From positions 1 to 42,236 of the forward strand of contig NZ_BNAL01000026.1 in the NCBI RefSeq assembly GCF_014653275.1: 42,236 bases of DNA, read 5' to 3'. The stretch's first letter is position 1; each line of letters begins with the position of its first letter. A program made the translations under genes and the position numbers. The stretch is from Deinococcus piscis. GTDB taxonomy: Bacteria; Deinococcota; Deinococci; Deinococcales; Deinococcaceae. A model generated the notes under the pieces. The model was not told the origin of the DNA. It did no database searches and saw only the letters and a program-made list of their open reading frames with translations. This document shows, piece by piece, positions 38,268 to 42,236 of the stretch.

Positions 38268-38326
38268 AGGCCAGTGTACTGAGGCAAAAGTGGAGTGAGC
38301 CGGAGTAGCGGACTAGAAAAGAGAAG

Positions 38327-38354
38327 AAACCCCACCCGGTTGGGTGAGGTTTTT
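38327..38354 (-). terminator. Terminator of tRNA-Arg copy 1
   Basis: A 10-bp stem (38351-38342 with 38337-38328, minus strand, with G-U pairs) and a GGTT loop; its sides are A/U-rich. An identical copy follows the second tRNA-Arg. Confidence 0.8.
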
Positions 38355-38356
38355 GA

Positions 38357-38433
<77 letters not shown>

Positions 38434-38496
38434 ATTATTGAGATGGGCTATCACTGCTTGGCTTGGTGCTTGGACTCAGTGCTCAGGCAGGAAGGG

Positions 38497-38525
38497 AGTA
38501 TACCGGGCACTCCACAAAAGTGCAA
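38497..38525 (-). promoter_or_regulatory. Promoter of tRNA-Arg copy 1
   Basis: On the minus strand TTGCAC (38525-38520), 17 bases, TATACT (38502-38497). It lies between the two tRNA-Arg genes. Confidence 0.7.
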
Positions 38526-38576
38526 GCGGACAGCAGGTGCGAAGCGCCAAAGGTTAATGGCAAGGTAGACAAAGAG

Positions 38577-38605
38577 AAAACCCCACCCGGTTGGGTGAGG
38601 TTTTT
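38577..38605 (-). terminator. Terminator of the tRNA-Ser/Ser/Arg unit
   Basis: Same stem-loop as at 38327-38354, directly after tRNA-Arg copy 2, with the following AAAA-to-U tail on the minus strand. Confidence 0.8.
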
Positions 38606-38607
38606 GA

Positions 38608-38684
<77 letters not shown>

Positions 38685-38689
38685 GCACG

Positions 38690-38777
38690 TGGCGGAGAGG
38701 GAGGGATTCGAACCCTCGATACCTTGCGGTATACACCCTTAGCAGGGGTGCGGTTTCAGCCACTCACCCACCTCCCC
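38690..38777 (-). tRNA. tRNA-Ser(GCT)
   Basis: Minus-strand class II tRNA of 88 nt with a long variable arm (TATACCGCAAGGTAT). Acceptor GGGGAGG/CCTCTCC with one G-U pair, discriminator G, encoded CCA. The anticodon stem CACCC/GGGTG encloses CTGCTAA, giving anticodon GCT (AGC/AGU codons). Confidence 0.95.
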
Positions 38778-38811
38778 AAATTGTGCGGCGCTTGTGCCCC
38801 TAATCGCCAGT

Positions 38812-38899
<88 letters not shown>

Positions 38900-38967
38900 G
38901 TTTGCTCATGTGCAGAGCGTGTGCGGAAAACCCTTTCGGGCGGGGCCGCTTCTCAAGCGCGAAAGGA

Positions 38968-38997
38968 AGTATAGGGACCAGCGCCGCATCTTGTCAA
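38968..38997 (-). promoter_or_regulatory. Strong promoter of the tRNA-Ser/Ser/Arg unit
   Basis: On the minus strand a perfect TTGACA (38997-38992) and TATACT (38973-38968) are separated by 18 bases. Transcription would start about 60 bases before tRNA-Ser(TGA). Confidence 0.8.
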
Positions 38998-39038
38998 ATC
39001 GGCTCACATTTGGCTGGGTACTGCGTGCTGGGGCCGTA

Positions 39039-39068
39039 TTGCCGCATGGGGCAGCGAGTGGGTATCAT
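39039..39068 (+). promoter_or_regulatory. Candidate thrS promoter
   Basis: TTGCCG (39039-39044), 18 bases, TATCAT (39063-39068). The -10 box runs directly into the palindrome CATGGGCCCATG (39066-39077), which would cover the transcription start. Confidence 0.5.
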
Positions 39069-39077
39069 GGGCCCATG
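39066..39077. promoter_or_regulatory. 12-bp perfect palindrome CATGGGCCCATG
   Basis: It overlaps the last bases of the thrS -10 box and the expected start of transcription, a typical operator position. It could also be chance; no regulator is known. Confidence 0.35.
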
Positions 39078-39092
39078 TCCCGAGGCCCCTTT

Positions 39093-39148
39093 CCTGACCC
39101 CATGCGTGGCCCGGTCAGGCACGGCCAAGGTGATGCTGCCATGCGTGG
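39093..39148 (+). promoter_or_regulatory. Structured thrS leader with repeated decamer
   Basis: CCTGACC (39093-39099) and GGTCAGG (39113-39119) form a 7-bp stem whose loop contains CCATGCGTGG (39100-39109). The same decamer recurs at 39139-39148. Each copy exposes CGU, a threonine anticodon. In E. coli ThrRS represses its own mRNA by binding anticodon-like loops; a similar role here is only a hypothesis. Confidence 0.3.
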
Positions 39149-39267
39149 TCTGACCCGAACTTCCTGCGCCTGAGAGCCTGTTTTCCCCGGCTTTCAGGCG
39201 GCTTCTTTGCGGCGGGCCACGCTTTCCTTGTTCCTGACCACTTCTTTTGGATTCTTCTGGAGAACCT

Positions 39268-41220
39268 ATGCACATTATCCTTCCTGACGGCAAACAACTT
39301 GACCTTCCCCAAGGAGCCACGGCTCTGGATGTGGCCCGGCAGATTTCTGAGCGCCTGGCTGGTGACGCTGTCGCGGCAACCGCCAATGGCGAGCTGACCG
39401 ACCTGATGACGCCTTTGTCAGACGGCGCACGGCTCAGCCTGATCACCAAGAAGAACCCCGGCGACGCAGCGGCCCTCTTCCGCCACTCGCTGGGTCACGT
39501 GATGAGTCAGGCCGTGGGCGAGTTTTACCGCGCCAAAGGCTACGGGGATGATCAGATCAAACGCGGCGTAGGCCCGGCCATCGAGAACGGTTGGTATCAG
39601 GATTTCGATCTGCCTGAGCCACTCAGCGAAGATGACTTGCCCGAAATTGAGCGGCTGATGCGCGACATTATCGGGCGCAAACTGGAATTCTCGCGCCGCG
39701 AGGTGAGCCGCGCCGAGGCGCTGGACGTGTTTGCCCACGATCCTTATAAGGCTGAGTTGATTGAAGGTCTGCCCGAAGGCGAAGCCGTCACGCTGTATAC
39801 CCAGGGCGATTACACCGACCTGTGCCGTGGCCCACACTTTCCGAATACTGGCCGCTTGCCCACTGCCTTTAAGTTGATGAGTACCTCCGGGGCCTACTGG
39901 CGCGGCAACGAGAACAACCCCATCTTGCAGCGCATCTATGGGGTGGCCTTTGCCACGCAAAAGGAGCTAGAGGACTACCTGAACCTGCTTGAAGAAGCCA
40001 AGCGCCGCGACCACCGCCGCCTGGGTAAAGAGCTGGAGCTGTTCTTTACCAGTGACGTGATTGGGCCGGGCCTGCCTATCTGGCTGCCGTCAGGCGCAAC
40101 CATTCGCCGTGAGCTGGAACGCTTTATTGTGGATGTAGAGCTAAAAAACGGCTACCAGCATGTGTACTCGCCGGCACTGGCGAAGTCGGAGCTGTATAAG
40201 ATCAGCGGCCACTGGGATCACTACCAAGAGGACATGTTCCCCATCATGTATCTGGACCAAGAAGAACTGGTGCTGCGCCCCATGAACTGCCCGCATCACA
40301 TCCAGATCTACGCCCACAAGCCGCACTCCTACCGTGAACTCCCCCTCAAGATTGCTGAGTTGGGCACCATGTACCGCTATGAGCAAAGCGGCCAGCTGAC
40401 TGGCTTATCGCGGGTCCGCAGCATGACGCTGAACGACGCCCACATCTTCTGCCGCCCTGACCAGATTCAGGAAGAATTTAAGGCCGTGGTACGCATGATT
40501 CAGGAGGTGTACGAGGTGTTGGGCTTCGAGCATTACAGCTACCGCCTCTCGCTGCGTGACCCTGGCGATACCGAGAAGTACTACCAAGACGACCAGATGT
40601 GGGACACCGCCGAGGCGCAGCTGCGTGAAGCGCTGGCCGACCTAGGCGTGGACTACTACGAGTCGCCCGGCGACGCGGCCTTCTATGGCCCCAAGTTGGA
40701 TGTGCAGGTGCGCAGTGCCCTGGGCAAAGACGAAACCATCAGCACGGCGCAGCTGGACTTTTTGCTGCCGCAGAAGTTTGATCTGGAGTATGTGGCCGAG
40801 GACGGCTCGCGCCAGCGTCCGGTGATGATTCACCGTGGGGTGATTTCCACCATGGAGCGCATGACGGCCTTCCTGATCGAGAACACTGCCGGCAACTTCC
40901 CCTTCTGGCTGGCACCACGCCAAGTCATGCTCATTCCCATTGCTGACCGCCACAATGAGTATGCCGAGCAGCTGCGGGCCGAACTGGTGGCCGCCGGTCT
41001 GCGCGCTGAAGTGGACACCGGCAGCGACCGTATGAATGCCAAAGTGCGCGACGCTGAGCTGAAAAAGATTCCCGTCATGCTGATTGTGGGCGACAAGGAG
41101 CAGGAGGCTCAGGCTGTGAGTGTGCGTGAGCGCACCCCCGAAGGCCACCAAGAGCGCAAAGGCGTGGCGTTTGCCGACCTGAAGGCGGAGCTGCTGGACC
41201 GCTACCAGAACCGCCGGTAA
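39268..41220 (+). CDS. thrS: Threonyl-tRNA synthetase
   Basis: It charges tRNA-Thr and edits Ser-tRNA-Thr. The 650-residue protein has the TGS domain (about 1-60, beginning HIILPDGKQLDLPQGATALDV cut short here), an editing domain with HSLGH and CRGPHF, the class II catalytic core with MNCPHH, YRYEQSG, RSMTLNDAHIF and MIHRGV (Cys, His and His zinc ligands), and the C-terminal anticodon-binding domain. ATG 39268 follows GGAG (39259-39262) by 5 bases; the frame is open 21 bases further upstream, but without a start signal. A long leader precedes it, and a hairpin at 41232-41259 follows. Confidence 0.97.
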   Translation: MHIILPDGKQLDLPQGATALDVARQISERLAGDAVAATANGELTDLMTPLSDGARLSLITKKNPGDAAALFRHSLGHVMSQAVGEFYRAKGYGDDQIKRGVGPAIENGWYQDFDLPEPLSEDDLPEIERLMRDIIGRKLEFSRREVSRAEALDVFAHDPYKAELIEGLPEGEAVTLYTQGDYTDLCRGPHFPNTGRLPTAFKLMSTSGAYWRGNENNPILQRIYGVAFATQKELEDYLNLLEEAKRRDHRRLGKELELFFTSDVIGPGLPIWLPSGATIRRELERFIVDVELKNGYQHVYSPALAKSELYKISGHWDHYQEDMFPIMYLDQEELVLRPMNCPHHIQIYAHKPHSYRELPLKIAELGTMYRYEQSGQLTGLSRVRSMTLNDAHIFCRPDQIQEEFKAVVRMIQEVYEVLGFEHYSYRLSLRDPGDTEKYYQDDQMWDTAEAQLREALADLGVDYYESPGDAAFYGPKLDVQVRSALGKDETISTAQLDFLLPQKFDLEYVAEDGSRQRPVMIHRGVISTMERMTAFLIENTAGNFPFWLAPRQVMLIPIADRHNEYAEQLRAELVAAGLRAEVDTGSDRMNAKVRDAELKKIPVMLIVGDKEQEAQAVSVRERTPEGHQERKGVAFADLKAELLDRYQNRR

Positions 41221-41231
41221 TTGAGGCGCGT

Positions 41232-41259
41232 GGCCCGGAGAATTGACAGAATCCGGGCC
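41232..41259 (+). terminator. Hairpin after thrS
   Basis: GGCCCGGA (41232-41239) pairs with TCCGGGCC (41252-41259). Its loop contains the -35 box of the tRNA-Val promoter. No real T run follows, so it is a probable but weak terminator. Confidence 0.55.
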
Positions 41260-41271
41260 GCCCCTTACACT
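41243..41271 (+). promoter_or_regulatory. Promoter of tRNA-Val(TAC)
   Basis: A perfect TTGACA (41243-41248), 17 bases and TACACT (41266-41271). Transcription would start about 10 bases before the tRNA. Confidence 0.8.
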
Positions 41272-41287
41272 GGTTGAGCTTTTGAGC

Positions 41288-41362
41288 GGATGATTAGCTC
41301 AGCGGTAGAGCGTTCGCCTTACAAGCGAAGGGTCGGGGGTTCAAATCCCTCATCATCCACCA
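41288..41362 (+). tRNA. tRNA-Val(TAC)
   Basis: 75-nt cloverleaf: acceptor GGATGAT/ATCATCC, discriminator A, encoded CCA. The anticodon stem TTCGC/GCGAA encloses CTTACAA, giving anticodon TAC (GUA/GUG codons). Confidence 0.95.
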
Positions 41363-41368
41363 CAAACA

Positions 41369-41391
41369 CCCCGCCTGGAGCGGGGGTTTTT
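41369..41391 (+). terminator. Terminator of tRNA-Val(TAC)
   Basis: CCCCGC (41369-41374) pairs with GCGGGG (41380-41385) around a 5-base loop; five T's follow. Confidence 0.9.
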
Positions 41392-41488
41392 GCTGTCTGA
41401 TCTCTGGTGTTTGGGGTATCAATCTTGAGGCAGAAAAATTCCGCCCCTCCAGCGAGTAAAAGGTTGCCGATAGGGGTACATTGGGCAA

Positions 41489-41530
41489 AAATTAGAAAAC
41501 CTCAGCACACGTTTTATATGTGCTGAGGTT
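41489..41530 (-). terminator. Terminator of the small-peptide transcript
   Basis: On the minus strand a perfect 12-bp stem (41530-41519 with 41509-41498) with a 9-base loop is followed by a U-rich tail (TTCTAATTTTT). It begins 10 bases after the stop codon of the 11-codon ORF. Confidence 0.85.
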
Positions 41531-41540
41531 GGAAAAGTGC

Positions 41541-41576
41541 TTAGCTGCCAATTGAAACGATGATGGTCGGTACCAT
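41541..41576 (-). CDS. 11-residue hydrophobic peptide ORF
   Basis: On the minus strand ATG 41576 begins the peptide MVPTIIVSIGS. The Shine-Dalgarno sequence AAAGGAGG, 7 bases upstream, is among the best in the window, and a strong terminator begins 10 bases after the stop, so the short transcript seems devoted to this ORF. It is divergent from a winged-helix regulator gene 112 bases away. That arrangement recalls signal-peptide/regulator pairs, but nothing shows that the peptide is exported or sensed; it could also be a leader peptide or sit on a regulatory RNA. The same frame is open up to 41723, but a longer form would overlap the regulator's start and ignore the SD. The DNA is AT-rich compared with its surroundings. 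Confidence 0.55.
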   Translation of the reverse strand: MVPTIIVSIGS

Positions 41577-41610
41577 TCTATCCCTCCTTTGATATTGGTC
41601 TAGCTCATGT

Positions 41611-41646
41611 CTTGTCCAAGTGCAGTTGTCAGGCTGCTGGGACAAG
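41611..41646. promoter_or_regulatory. Spaced inverted repeat CTTGTCC-N22-GGACAAG
   Basis: Perfect 7-bp arms at 41611-41617 and 41640-41646 lie between the divergent peptide ORF and regulator gene. In the peptide's leader RNA they could also form a long hairpin. Possible operator. Confidence 0.45.
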
Positions 41647-41671
41647 CAGTTCATCCGTGAACAGAGTATCC

Positions 41672-41686
41672 CAAGTAACCTACTTG
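41672..41686. promoter_or_regulatory. Palindrome CAAGTA-ACC-TACTTG over the regulator's -10 box
   Basis: A perfect 6-3-6 palindrome contains the candidate -10 box TAACCT (41676-41681) of the regulator gene and ends 2 bases before its ATG. This is a strong candidate for an autoregulatory operator. Confidence 0.6.
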
Positions 41687-41688
41687 TC

Positions 41689-42177
41689 ATGGAACCTTCT
41701 CTCACAAGTTCGGACGTGGCCATCGCTACACCGGAGCAGTGTCGTATACTGCTCAGTTCGGACTATAAGGATGTTATTAAGAGACTGCTTACTCGACCTC
41801 ACTCTCTGAAAGAGCTTGTAGATGATCTCAATTTATCTATGGATAGAGTTTATTATCGTGTTAAACAACTAGAGGCCATTGGTCTGGTAAAAGTCGTAAG
41901 TGAGGAGCGACGGCCTGGAAAGCCGATAAAACGCTACGCAATGACGGCGAAGAGCTATGAACTTCCTTTTTCTAATACTTCAAGTGCAACACTTGATGAA
42001 TTGATTCTTGGTCAGATGATGGAGCGGCAAGAAACATTTGGGAAATATTTAATGGAGAACCTGATTGGGAAGGGAGGTGTTGGAGCTACAGGACCAAGCT
42101 TGCTGGTCACTCTTCAGAAAGGTACTCTGGTTGTAGATCTAAAAGCCGATGAAACATTAGAAGGAGATTCTAAGTAG
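41689..42177 (+). CDS. Winged helix-turn-helix transcriptional regulator (ArsR-like)
   Basis: The 162-residue protein has a winged-helix domain at about residues 15-90: VIKRLLTRPHSLKELVDDLNLSMDRVYYRVKQLEAIGLVKVV cut here to its key parts, with the wing at RRPGKPIKRYAM. The rest is a helical stretch (about 100-135) and a short beta-like end; no metal-binding cysteine pattern is seen, although one Cys stands at 18. ATG 41689 lies 7 bases after TAACCT, the leaderless layout; an upstream start at 41620 is less likely. The gene is AT-rich compared with its neighbours, suggesting transfer. It probably controls itself and the divergent 11-codon ORF. Confidence 0.82.
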   Translation: MEPSLTSSDVAIATPEQCRILLSSDYKDVIKRLLTRPHSLKELVDDLNLSMDRVYYRVKQLEAIGLVKVVSEERRPGKPIKRYAMTAKSYELPFSNTSSATLDELILGQMMERQETFGKYLMENLIGKGGVGATGPSLLVTLQKGTLVVDLKADETLEGDSK

Positions 42178-42236
42178 CTTCCGGGTGTAGACTAAGTCAT
42201 CAGACGACTTGACCCCCAACTGACTCCTGAAGACGA

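Larger units (their letters stand above)
38900..39267. other. 368-bp divergent control region between tRNA-Ser and thrS
   Basis: It holds the tRNA promoter (minus), the thrS promoter (39039-39068), a palindrome at the thrS transcription start and a thrS leader of about 190 bases with hairpins and a repeated decamer. No coding frame is supported. Confidence 0.6.

Noticed and set aside
39001..39267. T-box riboswitch before thrS
   Set aside because: I looked for the T-box sequence and specifier arrangement and found none, and the leader has no U-tailed terminator.
41294..41488. Minus-strand frame ending MRDLNPRPFACKANALPLS
   Set aside because: A well-known false ORF type made by reading a tRNA gene and its terminator backwards; it overlaps tRNA-Val.

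Overview
The window is a chromosomal segment of a Deinococcus-type bacterium. This rests on the proteins (a Dps1-like ferritin with the N-terminal metal site, an archaeal-type prolyl-tRNA synthetase, the rimP-nusA-ylxR-infB order) and on the promoters. Eighteen reading frames, one of them a broken gene, have a TANNNT -10 box ending only 5 to 7 bases before the start codon, the layout of leaderless mRNAs that are common in Deinococcus. Most of the DNA is GC-rich, but three places are visibly AT-rich: the tcmP/three-Cys pair (about 10.34-12.3 kb), a MITE-like spot (about 27.1-27.4 kb) and the regulator at the right end (41.5-42.2 kb).

Layout: tRNA-Val and tRNA-Cys (minus) and proS (0.1-1.9 kb); a type II NADH dehydrogenase-like flavoprotein (2.4-3.5); an unknown membrane protein (3.7-4.7); minC (5.1-5.8); the transcription/translation operon rimP-nusA-ylxR-infB behind a hairpin attenuator (5.8-9.96); a small excalibur protein; an AT-rich two-gene insertion, TcmP plus a Gp37/Gp68-type three-Cys protein, with overlapping 3' ends (10.4-12.2); ychF, an MBL hydrolase, dps, a VOC protein and a DUF4385 protein (12.6-16.3); an M3 oligopeptidase and an RraA-like protein (16.4-19.1); a GNAT protein (19.2-20.2); an HD-GYP / coiled-coil operon (20.2-22.4); a metal-receptor-like protein, cytochrome c, panD, TauE/SafE and a TPR-GGDEF protein (22.6-27.1); alaS, a small membrane protein and a response regulator (27.5-31.7); an amidohydrolase, homoserine dehydrogenase, pncB and an MFS transporter (31.8-37.7); a frameshifted lipoprotein gene; a minus-strand tRNA cluster (Arg, Arg, Ser, Ser); thrS and tRNA-Val; and finally a winged-helix regulator divergent from an 11-codon ORF.

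Functional themes: protein synthesis dominates (three aminoacyl-tRNA synthetases, eight tRNAs... two Val, one Cys, two Arg, two Ser, total seven genes on inspection, see entries; plus IF2, NusA, RimP and YchF). Two c-di-GMP enzymes of opposite sign (HD-GYP hydrolase and GGDEF cyclase) lie 3 kb apart. Cofactor genes are panD (pantothenate) and pncB (NAD).

The observations most worth a second look are: (1) a transcription unit that seems to encode only an 11-residue hydrophobic peptide, with strong SD and its own terminator, divergent from a winged-helix regulator whose -10 box lies inside a perfect palindrome; (2) the AT-rich TcmP/three-Cys pair; (3) the dense leaderless architecture; (4) a TA-flanked MITE candidate; (5) paired 17-bp direct repeats 22 bp apart upstream of pncB; (6) a possible attenuation switch before rimP. 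All functions are assigned by reading motifs; no database search was run.
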